Shown here: positions 1 to 12,672 of the stretch, piece by piece | How the letters are laid out: every line of letters begins with the position of its first letter | Numbering within the stretch: position 1 is the first letter of the stretch | Source: Adiantum capillus-veneris | Taxonomy: Eukaryota; Streptophyta; Polypodiopsida; Polypodiales; Pteridaceae | Reading direction: 5' to 3' | Assembly: GCA_014529385.2 (NCBI GenBank) | Contig: CM043953.1 | Coordinates: forward strand, 93,687,342-93,751,341 | Length of the DNA stretch: 64,000 nt | The notes under the pieces: model-generated | Seen by the model: only the letters and a program-made list of their open reading frames with translations | The model's database searches: none | What the model was told of the DNA's origin: nothing | Position numbers and translations under genes: made by a program

Positions 1-882
1 CGTTTATGCAAACAAGAAGAATTTTTATTAAGCCAACCAGTATGACTTTCTGGAAGATAAAAGCAAGAAAGTCCGAGAGTTTAAGGAAGGTGGACACTCG
101 ATCAAATTTGACACTTTTTCAGGATACTCAGATGCTTCGAAGGCTTTGTCTTTTATACCACAGTTTGACATCGCTTTCGCGGGAGGACGCTACTCAGAGC
201 ACTCCAAGATTCGGAGAGCTGCCTCTTACTCTAAGGGAAATGCTCGAACTTGGTGGTCCACGCTTCTTTTAAACAAGACTGTGCCATTTAAATGGCTGAA
301 ATTTAAGAAGCTTTTTATTTCTTCTTGGTTGATGCAAGAGTATGAACGTGATATACGAGCTGCTTGGAACCATCTTTTGATGACCAAGAAAGATACAATA
401 AATGCTTACTGTGAGAGATTCTGGAGCTCTTTTCTACCCGCCTCTTCATTCAAGAAGATCTCGTTCAGAGAACAGATTGAGCGGTTCACCTTGGGTCTAC
501 CTACAGAGATCTGAGATCACTGCTTGGAACAGAAGTCAGCTTCTATTTAGGAGTTGATGAGTCATGCAAAGCGGGGCTTTGCCATTCACTCTGGCAGTTT
601 GACCTACCCCACCGATGAGGCCATGACACAACGTGCTGAACAGACTTCCGGGAATGAAAGTAGAAAGAAAAAGAGTAACCTAGAGAAGAAGGATGCACGA
701 CCCAAGCTTACTCCTCAGGAGCGAGCTCGCTTCATCAAGGAGGGGAAGTGCTTTGGGTGCGGGGAACATGGACATATCTCCGCGAAGTGCCCTAAAAAGG
801 CACAGAAAGAACAGAATGATAAGGATGACGACAGCCTGAGAGTTCGAGGGCAGTTGAGGAACGTGGTAGAAAAGGCAAGATG
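1..882 (+). pseudogene. E1 gag (capsid and zinc-knuckle nucleocapsid), 5' truncated
   Basis: Gag forms the virus-like particle and binds element RNA. A frame at 146-514 holds the retrotransposon gag core, with a tryptophan pair (RTWW) and a motif ending in ERFTLGLP. After a stop near 512, the frame 554-883 carries the nucleocapsid knuckle CFGCGEHGHISAKC, a perfect CX2CX4HX4C, at about 751-792, within a lysine-rich tract. The N-terminus is outside the window. In-frame stops near 512 and 550 and a frame change before pol break it. The counterpart in E3 has lost the knuckle histidine, so E1 keeps the better version of this domain. Confidence 0.85.
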
Positions 883-3406
883 AAAACAGGACTGGTTCCA
901 GATTGTGTGGATACTGATCCCAACACCATGGACGAGAGTACAGAACTTTGCCGAGCTTGGGGCAAGGTGAAAGATCAAGAGGCCCTGATCTTCTTTGATG
1001 GGGGAGCCAAGGCCAACTTCATTTCATCGGAATTGGCGGCGCGGCTCAAGATCACTACCGATCGGATGGGACCACTTGCGAAGGCAGTTCTAGCGGCACC
1101 CAGCAGGGACGTAACCATTACACCTGTCATTGGCAAACTTCGGTTGCATTGTCAGGGGTATTTGGGGCATGAGGACTTCTTCATAATGCCTTTGGAGGGT
1201 TGTGATGTTCTCTTAGGGATTCCCTGGTACCACAAGAACAACGCCATGGTCGATTATCGAGCGAGGAAAGCGACATTGACTACAGAAAAGGGCAGAACCA
1301 TTGTACTTGATATTCAACTGAAGGGCGAGTCTGTTCCTATTGTATCGGCTTCGGCCATTTCTAAATTAATGAAATCCAGTCTGTTTGTTTACTCGATCTT
1401 TATGAAAGAATTGAGCGATAATGATAGGACAAATATGTCTAAACTTGAACGCCAAGATTTTCTCCACTCTCACGCCGATTACTTCTCAGAGGGCCTACCA
1501 GGCGAGTTACCACCTGCTCGTCCTGAAGATCTTACCATTGATCTGATACCTGAAAGCACGCCACCGAACCTGCCAGCCACCTTACCGTGTTTGCCGAGCA
1601 CAGAATGAAGAGATTATGAACCAAGTGAGAGACCTTTTGAAAAGGGTCTTGTCCAGCCTAGTACTTCACCGTATTGCTCTCCAGTGTTGTTGGTTTTGAA
1701 GAAAGACGGTTCTTGGAGAATGTGCATCGATTATAGAGCTCTCAACAAAATCACCATCAAGAATAGATTTCCGATTCCTGGGATCGATGATATACTCGAC
1801 AGGTTACAGGGATCCTCGTGCTTTAGCAGGATTGACTTGAAGAGTGGATATCGTCAGATCAGGATCGCGCTGGGAGACGTTTACAAGGCAGCTTTTCGGA
1901 CGACTTTTGGGTTATTTGAGTTTTTGGTGATGCCTTTTGGCTTAACCAATGCTCCTGCGACATTTAACCAGATGATGGACAGGATTTTTCGAGAGTACAG
2001 GCCATTTGTTGGCACTTTCTTTGACGACATCATTGTTTTCTCCAAGAATGAGGCAGAACACAGAGATCATCTGCTTCAAGTCTTTCAGGCATTACGAGAT
2101 CACAAGTTAGTGATTAATGCAAAGAAAAGTGAATTTTTCCTACCAGAGATAAGATTTTTTGGGACACATTGTCTCAGCAACAAGAGTGCAAATGGATCCA
2201 GCCAAGATAGAGACTATACGTGATTGGCCCGATTTGAAGAATGTCCATGAAGTTAGAAGCTTCTTGGGACTGTGTTCGTACTACAGGCGGTTCATTCGAA
2301 AGTTTGCAGAGGTTGCTTCCCCTTTGCATATCTTGACACAGAAAGGAGTCCCTTTCTCGTGGGGACCCACAGAGGTGACTGCCTTTCAGACATTGAAAGA
2401 GAAATTGACTACGGGACCAATTTTGACTTTGCCGGACTTGCAAAAGTCATTTGAAGTATATTGTGATGCTTGTGGTAGTAGTCTGGGTGCGGTCTTAATG
2501 CAAAAGGCCATGTCATTGCTTACGAGAGCCGATTCTTCTCAAGGCCGCAGATGATAGCACAGATTTATGAGAAAGAGCTTTTGGCGGTTATCCATGCTCT
2601 TACTCAGTGGTGGCATTACCTACTCGGAGCGGATTTTACTGTCTTTACAGACCATCAAAGTTTGCGCTACTTCTTGTCACAAAAGCAGCTTTCGGAAAAG
2701 CAGATGCGGTGGGCGAACATCTTGTCACAGTTTCACTTCCAGATTGTCCATGTGCAGGGACAGAAGAATGTGGTGGCAGATGCTTTGTCTCGGAAGCCGT
2801 TGGTTCTGGCTATTTCCGCGATACATCATAGGAGCTTTGAGGATATGGTCGACCAGTATGCCACAGATACAAATTTTGCAGACGTTTTCATACGGATACG
2901 GGATGGGGAGACAGTAGTAGGATACTCTGTTCGGGAAGGCTACTTGATGAGAAAAACCATGTTGTGCGTTACACAACCGTTTAGGGAAAAGGTTATGACT
3001 GAGTGCCACTGTCCACCTTTTACGGGTCACCGCGGCATTGCTACCCCTTTCTTTTGGCCGAGACCCAAAGAAAGGAGAGGCTTTTTCCAAAGCTTAGTAT
3101 GCGATACTACGGACCTTTCCAGATTACAAAAAAGATAAATGATGTCTCCTTCCGATTGAAACTGCCAGATACTTGGAGGATTCACAATGCATTTCATGTG
3201 AGTCTCTTGAAACCTTTTAAAGGTGATGTGCTTGATGATGGGGAGCTTGATGAGCAATCCGAAGTGGAAGAAAACGAGGAGATCCTTGTTCCTGCACAGA
3301 TTTTGGCGCATAAGCATACGAAGAATAAAGGTAAAGTCCGAAGGCTGTTCTTGGTTAAGTTCAAGAACTATCCTGCATTGGATGCGAAGTGGATGGAGGA
3401 GGAGGA
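880..3406 (+). pseudogene. E1 pol (PR-RT-RNase H-IN-chromodomain) with integrase core deleted
   Basis: The protease has DGGA at about 999-1010 and ILLGIPW-like flap residues (VLLGIPW at about 1210). RT spans about 1630-2300 with the FFDD active site at about 2020-2032. RNase H has the TDHQSLRYFL motif near 2650. The integrase HHCC finger starts near 3000 (H..TGHRGIAT). The sequence then jumps at about 3050-3085 from the finger to the IN C-terminal GPF/Y-like region (MRYYGPFQI) and the chromodomain ([14 protein letters not shown]). The DDE core of about 1 kb is therefore missing. Frameshifts at about 1610-1650, 2155 and 2540 also break the frame. Comparison with E3, which keeps the core, shows this is a deletion. 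Confidence 0.9.
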
Positions 3407-3737
3407 TGAAACGAATGCGGAGAATGGATCTCCCGGCTACACAGACCGCCTACAGATACCCGTCGGACGAACCGCCCGACCATAGCTACCATCCGGCAGC
3501 TCCCCCGTGCTGGGGCCAGTGTCCGAGGACGTAGGCGTGCATCTGTAAGACCGAGCGTTCCATACCACCCGGCCTCACCTCCTCGAGGTGACCTCGCGCA
3601 CTCCTAGCCTCGCGGGCTAACCACTGGCACTCTGCCAGTGGGGGTCGATAACTGCAAACGAGGCCTTGGCCTCCCTTTTATAATAATGGCCGGCCACACT
3701 GGCCGTGTTCACACTACGTCCGCTCGGACACTGGACG
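3407..3737 (-). repeat. E2 3' LTR, first piece
   Basis: This matches the 5' LTR of E2 (33432 onward) and the LTR of E6 (36499-36883, reverse complement) along its whole length, and stops at GGACG (3733-3737). The remaining 54 bp of the LTR, ending GGGACATAACA, are found at 29318-29371 after a second GGACG. This shows that E3 inserted here. A minus-strand TATA-like box (TATAAAAG) lies at about 3675-3682. Confidence 0.93.
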
Positions 3738-4057
3738 TGTAACAGACTTGGACACTCCAAGTCCAGGATCAACCGCGACAGCACCAAATAACCACTTCAA
3801 ACAATTCATAGATCACAATAGATTTGCACTGGCCCGGCGGAGTTCCGTGCCTAGAGATATTGGCCCCAAAGACTGGCGCCCCTTTCGGTATTTCTTTTTA
3901 TATTAATCAGTTCAAAGTACAAGGGAGTGACTCTGGGTTCACTCTCAGACTCTGCGTCCAGATGCTCTGAAGAGTGAAGGCCCAAGCCACTTATACAAAG
4001 GTTTACAAGGGATGCCCAAAATCAGAGCCCCAAAAAGCTTCAAAATCAAAAGCATCT

Positions 4058-4113
<56 letters not shown>

Positions 4114-4134
4114 AGTTTAACTAAAAGCAAAAAG

Positions 4135-4180
<46 letters not shown>

Positions 4181-4408
4181 GCGTGGAGGCCAAAAAGTAG
4201 GCTGTCGTAAATCCCACCGCAAAACGCGGAATTCCGTACCAGCTGCCACGTCAGCATGCGCCTGCATTTTTAGGGTTTGCTGAATTTAGGGTTTCAGCCA
4301 GAAATTAGGGTTTATTGCAAATTAGGGTTTTTGGCAGTTTTTAGGGTTTGCAGGAATTTTAGGGTTTCAGCCAGTTTCTGCTGTCCACCACGTCATCACT
4401 TTGTGACA
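3738..4408 (-). repeat. E3 3' LTR with expanded CT microsatellites
   Basis: A 671-bp LTR. Two (CT)n tracts at about 4058-4111 and 4138-4177 are much longer than at the same positions in the 5' LTR of E3 (about 13317-13330 and 13362-13378). Between 4265 and 4375 it carries several copies of TTAGGGTTT. It pairs with 12999-13519 plus 29290-29312 and with the 3' LTR of E1 (34456-35085). Confidence 0.93.
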
Positions 4409-4420
4409 TACCCCCCTCTT
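4409..4420 (-). promoter_or_regulatory. E3 polypurine tract (plus-strand primer site)
   Basis: On the minus strand the sequence is a purine run with a G6 core directly before the 3' LTR. The same tract precedes the 3' LTR of E1 at 34443-34455. This is the usual position for the RNase H resistant primer in LTR retrotransposons. Confidence 0.8.
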
Positions 4421-4990
4421 CTTTGCATTGTAATCGAGCGCGATTACGCCTGCAAAACCGACAAAAGCCATAAACCGTCTTAGCAGACACTGACTGTTAG
4501 TACCTACGTACTAGGAACACACATCTAGCACATATACCAAATCGACAATCACATCACACGACATCACAGGACATCACATGATATTTAACATTCATTCGGA
4601 TCTTAGAGCATGATTTATCGGCAATGTAGCTAGCAATCACATCTAGGTCCAATCGGGACCTCATCGATGTCCAATTGACTAACCCCTATTGCAACCATGA
4701 CTATTCGAGATCAGTCAGACCAAAATGCTGCAGTCATTTCGTCTATCAGTTCCTGCACTCAAAAGAAGTGAAGAAACAAATCAGTATCATTATCAAGAAT
4801 TCCATTTCATAAAGTCATACAACAGAATACTCTCAGCTCTCAGTATCCCTGAAGCTCAAAGAGACATCAGTGACTCTAGTATCTAAATCAAGGCATCTGT
4901 TGACAAAGGAGCGGAGAGACTTCCCTCTTGTGCATCCCACTGCACCAGATCTCCGACCAAGCTGAAATTTTGGGTTCCATTTGGAGTAGA
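4421..4990 (-). other. E3 3' untranslated region
   Basis: About 570 bp between the end of the chromodomain frame and the polypurine tract. It matches the 3' UTR of E1 (33888-34442) closely and has no supported coding frame. Confidence 0.8.
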
Positions 4991-7900
4991 CTATGCTAAA
5001 CCAAAAGCATCGAGGTAAAGTTTCACAATCTGAGTATCTGCTAGGTCCTCCTTCTCCATCCACTTCGCATCTAGTGCAGGATAATTCTTGAACTTAACCA
5101 AGAACCGCCTTCGGACTTTACCTTTATTCTTCGTATCCTTATGTGCCCAAAATGTGTTCAGGAACAAGGATCTCCTCGTTTTCTTCCACTTCGGGTTGCT
5201 CATCAGGCTCCTCATCATCAGATACATCACCTTTAAAAGGTTTCAAGAGACTCACATGGAATGCATTGTGAATCCTCCAAGTATCTGGCAGTTTTAATCG
5301 GAAGGAGACATTATTTATCTTTTCAGTAATCTGTGTATCTCATACTAAGCTTTGAAAAAAGCCTCTCCTTTCCCTTTTTCTTTCGTAGGCGTGCCTTCTC
5401 AAAACGTAAGAGCACCCAATCATCCTCCTTCAATTTCATGTTGCGACGATGGCGATCCTCTGCCTTTTTCTGTCGTTATTGAGACTTCTGCAAAGTCTCG
5501 CGAACCTTGGCAAAAGCCGTATCCAAATCTCGCATATATTCATCTGCTTCAAAGATCTTATCTTTCGTGCTCAGGAAGGGTGGAACCTTCGTAGCACCTT
5601 CAACAATCTCAAATGGCGCCTTCCCCGTCGAAGAGTGTATCGCGTTATTGTAGGCAAATTCCACCAAAGGTAAGTATCTTTCCCATTGAGTCTTCTGATC
5701 TGAGATATAAGACTAATAAATCTAGAACCACTGAATTGGCAATCTCGGATTGCCCGTCAGTCTGCGGGTGGAACGAGGACGAGAACTGCAACCACGTGTC
5801 AATGTTCTCCCAAATTGCCTTCCAAAACAAACGCGTAAATCTGGGGTCTCTGTCGGAGATAATCGTCTCAGGCATGCCATGCAATCTGAAGATCTGGGCC
5901 ACAAACAGTCTTGCTAAGTGATCCGGCTTGACTGTTTTCTTCACTGGAATGAAATGAGCCAGTTAGCTAAATTTGTCAATAACAGTCCAGATACCATCGT
6001 GACCACTCTGAGTCCTCGGGAGATAAAAAATGAAGTCCATCGCAATACTTTCCCAGGGGCGGGTGGATATGGGTAAAGGCTATAACAATCCCTGTGCCTT
6101 ATGCCTGTCAAACTTGACCTTCTGGCATACTAAGCAATTGCGCACAAACTCTTCCACATCCTTTTTGAGTCTCGGCCAAGAGAAGTATCTCTCTACCCCC
6201 TTCATGGTGGTAGCAATGCCGCGGTGACCTGTAAAAGGTGGACAGTGGTATTCAATCATAACCTTTTCCCTCAACGGCTGTGTAACGCACAACATAGTCT
6301 TTTTCATCAAGTAGCCTTCCCGAAGGGAGTATCCAGCTACTGTCTCCCCATCCCGTATCCGTGTGAAAATATCTGTAAAATCTGTATCTGTGGCATACTG
6401 ATCGACCATATCCTCGAAGCTCCTATGATGTATCGCGGAAATAGCCATAACCAACGGCTTCCGAGACAAAGCATCTGCCACCACGTTCTTCTGTCCCTGC
6501 ACATGGACAATCTGGAAGTGAAACTGTGACAAGGTGTTTGCCCACCGCATCTGCTTTTTCGAAAGCTGCTTCTGTGACAAGAAGTAGCGTAAACTCTGAT
6601 GGTCTGTAAAGACAGTAAAATCCGCTCCGAGTAGGTAGTGCCGCCACTGAGTAAGAGCATGGATAACCGCCAAAAGCTCTTTCTCATATATCTATACTGT
6701 CATCTCCGGCCTAGAGAACAATCGGCTCTCGTAAGCAATGACATGGCCTTCTTGCATCAAGACCGCACCCAGACTACGACCACAAGCATCACAATATACT
6801 TCAAATGACTTCTGCAAGTCTGGCAAAGTCAAAATTGGTCCTGTAGTCAATTTCTCTTTCAAGGTCCGAAAGACAGTCACCTCTGTGGATCCCCATGAGA
6901 AAGGGACTCCTTTCTGTGTCAAGATATGCAAAGGGGAAGCAACCTCTGCAAACTTTCGTATGAACCGCATGTAGTACGAACACAGTTCCAAGAAGCTTCT
7001 AACTTCATGGACATTCTTCAAATCGGGCCAATCACGGATAGTCTATATCTTGGCCGGGTCCATTTGCACTCGAGCTGCTGAGACAATGTGTGCCAAAAAG
7101 TGTATCTCTGGTCACTTTTCTTTGCATTAATCACTAGCTTGTGATCTCGTAATGCCAGAAAGACCTGAAGCAGATGATCTGTGTTCTGCCTCATTCTTGG
7201 AGAAAACAATGACATAGAAAGTGCCAACAAATAGTCTGTACTCTGGAAAAATCCTGTCCATCATCCGGTTAAATGTTGCATGAGCATTGGTTAAGCCAAA
7301 AGGCATCACCAAAAACTCAAATAACCCAAAAGTAGTCCAAAAGGCTGTCTTGTAGACGTCTCCCGACGCGATTCGGATCTGATGATATCCACTCTTCAAG
7401 TCAATCCTGCTAAAGCATGAGGATCCCTGTAACCTGTCGAGTATATCATCGATCCTAGGAATCGGAAATCTGTTCTTGATGGTGATTTTGTTGAGAGCTC
7501 TATAATCGATGCACATTCTCCAAGATCTGTCTTTCTTCAAAACCAACAACACTGGAGAGCAATACGGTGAAGTACTAGGTTGGACAAGACTCTTGTCCAA
7601 GAGGTCTTTCACTTGGTTCATAATCTCTTCATTCTGTGCTCGGCTCACACGGTAAGGTGGTTGGTTCGGTGGTGTGCTTCCAGGTATCAGATCAATGGTA
7701 TGATCTTCAGAACGAGCAGGTGGTAACTCTCCTGGTAGGCCCTCTGAGAAGCAATCGGCGTGAGAGTGGAGAAAACCTTGGCGTTCTTTATCAAGTTTAG
7801 ACATCTTTGTCCTATCCTTATCGCTCAATTCTTTCATAAAGATCGAGTAAACAAACAGACTGGATTTCATTAATTTTGAAATGGCCGAAGCCGATACAAT

Positions 7901-8230
7901 AGGGACAGACTCGCCCTTCAGTTTAATATCAAGTACAATTGTTCTGCCCTTTTTTGTAGTCAAAATCGCTTTTCTCGCCCGATAATCGACCACGGTATTG
8001 TTCTTGTGGTACCAGGGAATCCCTAAGAGAACATCACAACCCTCCAAAGGCATTATGAAGAAGTCCTCATGCCCCAAATACCCCTGATAATGCAACCGAA
8101 GTTTGCCAATGACAGGTGTAATGGCTACGTCCCTGCCGGGTGCCGCTAGAACTTCCTCTGCAAGTGGTCCCATCCGATCGGGAGTAATCTCGAGCCGTGC
8201 CACCAATCTTGCCTTTTCGTCCACGTTCCT
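4991..8230 (-). pseudogene. E3 pol with RT catalytic aspartates and protease active site lost
   Basis: Reading right to left: protease remnant (about 8210-7990), RT (about 7620-6990), RNase H (about 6850-6440), IN finger ([13 protein letters not shown], about 6260), IN core (LFVAQIF, SDRDPRF, HPQTDGQSE at about 5920-5740) and chromodomain (about 5160-5010). The frame joins gag KAR directly to the post-active-site part of PR, so the D-x-G-A site is deleted. In RT, GTFFDDIIVF of E1 is here GTFYVIVF (about 7211-7230): two codons including both catalytic aspartates are gone. Further frameshifts occur near 7230, 6690, 6080 and 5650. This copy cannot be autonomous. Confidence 0.9.
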
Positions 8231-9560
8231 CAGCTGCTCTCGAACTCTCAGGCCTGTGTCGTCTATCATTTTGTTCTTTCTGTGCCTTTTTAGGGCACCT
8301 CGCGGAGATCTGTTCCGGTTCCCCGCATCCAAAGCACTTCCCCTCTTTGATGAATCGAGCTCGCTTCTGAGGAGTAAGCTTGGGTTGTGCATCCTTTTTC
8401 TTTGGGTTACTCTTTTTCTTTCTACTTTCATTCCCAGAAGTCTGTTCAGCTCGTTGTGTCATGTTCTCATATGTGGGGTAAGTCAGACTGCCAGAGGCCC
8501 CGCTTCGAATGACTCATCAACTCCTGAATAGAAGCTGACTTCTGCTCCAAGCAGTGATCTCGGATCTCTGTAGGTAGACCCAAGGTGAACCGCTCAATCT
8601 GTTCTCTGAACGTGATCTTCTTGAATGAAGAGGCGGGTAGAAAAGAGCTCTAAAATCTTTCACAATAAGCATTGATTGTATCTTTCTTGGTCATCCGAAG
8701 ATGGTTCCAAGCAGCTCGTATATCTCGTTCATATTCTTGCGTCAACCAAGAAGAAATAAAAAGCTTTTTGAATTTCAGCCATTTAATTGGCGCAGTCTTG
8801 TTTAAAAGAAGCGTGGATCACCAAGTATGGGCATTCCCCTTTAGGTAAGAGGTAGCTCTCCGAATGTTGGAGTGCTCTGAATAGCGTCCTCCCGCGAAAG
8901 CAATGTCAAACTGTTGTATAAACGACAAAGCCTTCGAAGCATCTGAGTATCCTGAAAAGATATCAAACTTGATCGAATGGCCACCTTCCTTAAACTCTCG
9001 GACTTTCTTGCTTTTATCTTCGAGAAAGTCATACTGGTTGGCTTTGTAGAAATTCTTCTTGTTCGCATAGAAGTTTCCATCATCAGAATGTGAGCTGTCT
9101 GTAGACGAGTCCTGAGTAGAACTGTCAGGCTCTGGGCGAGATTTAGCCTTCTTTGCTTTTTTCTTGCCCTTTCCGAAGCTTTGTTTCTTGCTTCGCTTTT
9201 TACCTTTTCTGTCTTCTTCGCTCGAATCTGAAGAGCTAGAAGAACTGTCAGAAGAAGAAGAAGAAGAACTGGGTACTCCTTCAAATTGAACACGCTTCTT
9301 CTGTTTCTTTGCCTTATCAAAAGTTGACTGACGACCCAAACATCCGGGGAAGTCTGTGCTTTTCTTCTGCTTTTTGCCGTGCTTTTTGGCTTTCTTTTGT
9401 GCGTCAAAAAGCTGGGCGATCCGTGCATCAACCACCTCTTCTAATTCCTTCTCTGAATATTTCTTGCGAGCAGAAGGTTTCTTGAGAGTGGGTGTAGTGG
9501 TTTTCTGCCACTGCTCGTGCACTTCCTGAAAAGAAGTCTCGCACATATTGGTACATATTT
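8067..9560 (-). pseudogene. E3 gag with serine-rich acidic and lysine-rich tracts; knuckle histidine lost
   Basis: The frame 9546-8818 begins near MCETSFQEVHEQ and contains a basic region (KKAKKHGKKQKK), a long Ser/Asp tract at about 9300-9220, further Lys-rich blocks, and the gag core (GGRYSEHSNIRRA). It stops at 8818. Homology to E1 gag then continues through 8800-8470 to the nucleocapsid frame (8462-8067). The zinc knuckle reads CFGCGEPEQISARC: the His of CX2CX4HX4C is Gln, so zinc binding should be impaired. The N-terminal part is separated by the 9561-12672 insertions. Confidence 0.85.
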
Positions 9561-10148
<588 letters not shown>

Positions 10149-12672
10149 CAGAGTTACCCGGAACGCGGAACGAGAACGGCGACGGGCCTCTCTGCGGAAC
10201 GAGGGAACGGGAATGGGCCCGGAACGGGAACGGCGCGGAACGGGAGGCTAAAAAAACACCCAAATATTGTTTTTTTTAGCGTTATGTGTTTGAATACAAG
10301 TAGTACTAGAGTCCTTTGACTCTAATACCCACAAAAAACACGATTCGAAGACCATTCAACCTTATTATGACTTGATTGGGATGTGCGGCGCCCAGAGTAC
10401 ATAACACATATACAACATTGAGCAAACACAATGCCCATACACAATGCTCTCAAATAATTGCAAGAGTAGTAGTCAGAGATGACACTTTGGAATTAATTAT
10501 GACTAACAAGCCTCAAGGGCCGCCAAGGTGCTATAAAAAAAACAAAGGGTGGTAAACCAGTGACCACAATACTAAAAGACTGAAGGTGACAAATACCATA
10601 AAGATGCTAGTAGCTACAAATGGCAAAGAGGGCAAGGCTCAAGCAGCCATACAAAAAGGTAAGGATAAATGGCAAAGACTCAAGACTCAAGAGCCACTAG
10701 CCTGAGAGGCCTCCCAATCCGTAGTAGCCGGCTGTAAATCATGCACATCCTCCCATTCCTCATCATCGAGCTCTAGGCCCGGCTCGATCTCAGCCACGAA
10801 TGAAGTACATGGTGTTGGTGGATGTGCATCTCCACCTACCTGAGGAGCCTCTTGCTCCATCTCCCACTGTGTAAAAGGATCTGTCTGTTTGTCTGTACTC
10901 TTGCAAAGCATTTTCAAACTTGCGCTGACGAAGACAAGATCATTAGCCTTCTCCACTCCAAGCCGATTTCTCTTCTTGGAAGCAATGTGGCTAAAGATAC
11001 TCCACAATTGCTCCAAGCATGAGGTACTAAGTGACTGGCTGAGAATACGGATCGCCAATCTCTGAAGCTCAAGGCCATCATAGCCATAGTCCTCCCACCA
11101 TAGCACTGAACCTATCTTCCTGCGATCAATTTGAGCATCTCGACTGCCAAATGACCCCCGCATCTCTCTGTACTGTCTCAACTGATCTCTGACAATGCGC
11201 CGCCCATCTCTGTCTAGAACCATCTTGTTTAAGATCTCTGTAAATTGGTTCATGACTTTCCTATCTGTCTCTTGCCCTGCACCTTGGAACTCTGGATCCA
11301 CCATGTATGCTGCCCCGTGTAAAGGAGAGGCATATGAATTCCACCTTGAGCTGCAAAGCGCATGGATCGCTCTGGGTTCTGCTCAAGTTGTGCAAGCTGC
11401 TCAATCATGCAGTCCATTGCCTCATAAATCTTGCCAATGCAAGGATCCATGCCATCCAGAACTCGAAGCAAATGAACCACCGGTTTTACCTGTGCGTCTA
11501 GACTCTTGAGCTCCTTTCAGAACTCAAGATCCTTTGCCTTATCCTTGCACAAACTGTCTTTGCATAGGGGGAGGTGGTGAACTCATCACCGATGAAGACT
11601 TGTCGGACCGCATTTTGACATTCAGACAGCTTGCGCACAAGAAGAAAGTTGAATGCGAAGCGGGTGTCTGAATACTTTAGAGGCACTTTGCCGCCCGACC
11701 TCTTGAGGTACTCACTCCGAACCAAGTTGTGATTGTTGATGAAAGTAACAATCTTCACTGCATCAGCAATGACTCGAGCGATCCAGTCTAGCTTGCCAAT
11801 GTCTTTTAGAAGGTTGTTCAAGCAGTGTGCCATGCAAACGCACACTGTCACATGCGGATAGTGGCCTTCTATAATAGCTGCTGCTGCCCTATTTGATGCC
11901 TCCCTATCTGTGACAAAGGCCACCACGTGTTGCTCACCGATTGTTTCTATGGCCGCTGTCCACTCTGGAGAGAGGACATGGGTGGACTTGCCACTCTGGG
12001 TGGCATCATGAGAGTACACAAAGTACATCTCTCCACACGAGTATGCGACGAGACCATGGATAGATCTCTTCCTTGTATCGCTCCACCCGTCGGCAATGAG
12101 GGAAACGCCATGTTTTGTCCAAAGACGCTGAATATTGAGGGTTGCTTGCTCCACGATAGCCTTCTCTCGATCGAGCAAAGTGGTTCGGAGAGCCTCTGAA
12201 GATGGCGGCACATAGCCGGTGCCATACTCTCCTATCCTTTGCACCATGACTTTCCAATACTCCGACCTATTTCGATCAAACATAGAAGAGGTTAGTATCA
12301 AAAAGGTGGAACCGAGGATAACGGAAGAAATGAGAGAGAAGATTGATAAATCAATCTAGCCACGGCAGCATCCATCTCTTCCTTCTTCTTTGGGTCCCAA
12401 GAGGTGGCAAGGGTCCTTTGACGACGATTTGGACCTTGTGAAGATGCACCAACATCTACACTGGGTAGAGAGGAAGAAGGGAAAATGAGGGTCTTTGGAT
12501 CAATACCTTTGCGTACGGGCTTGGTTTTGTGGTTGAATTGCCGATCCTTTTCCTCGAGCTCCTTCCTCTTCTCGATGGTTACGTTGGTGCAAAATCTCAC
12601 CTCATGTCCCGGCACTTGAAGAAAGTGTGCCCTCACTTTGTCATGCCCCCCTTTCCGCGTGTAAGAGCATAG
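10149..12672 (-). mobile_element. hAT-1: truncated hAT DNA transposon inside E3 gag
   Basis: The left end starts CAGAGTTACCCGG (10149), the same terminal sequence as hAT-2 and the MITE. Homology to hAT-2 (53892-57182) runs to about 12672 and then stops, so the 5' gene end and the right terminal repeat are missing. The 8 bp before the left end are ACCCAGAT. No partner TSD is visible because the right end is lost. Confidence 0.88.
10687..12672 (-). pseudogene. hAT-1 transposase (partial BED finger, DUF659, dimerisation region)
   Basis: hAT transposases cut and paste the element in the nucleus. The frames are 12636-12298 (end of a BED-type finger, C..YTRKGG...HF..VPG), 12301-11498 (DUF659-like core with IADGWSDTRK, FVTDREASNRA and CMAHCLNN) and 11304-10687 (C-terminal hAT dimerisation region: WWEDYGYDGLELQRLA, CLEQLWSIFSHIASKKRN). 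Relative to hAT-2, frameshifts occur near 11510 and 11380. The 5' intron region (about 12290-12350) carries a deletion. It is non-functional. hAT-2 is the closest relative in the window. Confidence 0.87.

Larger units (their letters stand above)
1..3406 (+). mobile_element. E1: Ty3/gypsy chromovirus, left part (5' end off window)
   Basis: Plus-strand internal region of a chromovirus in the order gag, PR, RT, RNase H, IN, chromodomain. The element starts before the window. It stops at 3406, where the LTR of E2 begins, and resumes at 33825 after a 5-bp TSD (GAGGA at 3402-3406 and 33825-33829). Its 3' LTR lies at 34456-35085. E3 is a second copy of the same family in the opposite orientation. 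The coding frames are broken by several frameshifts and by a large integrase deletion, so this copy is dead. Confidence 0.93.
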
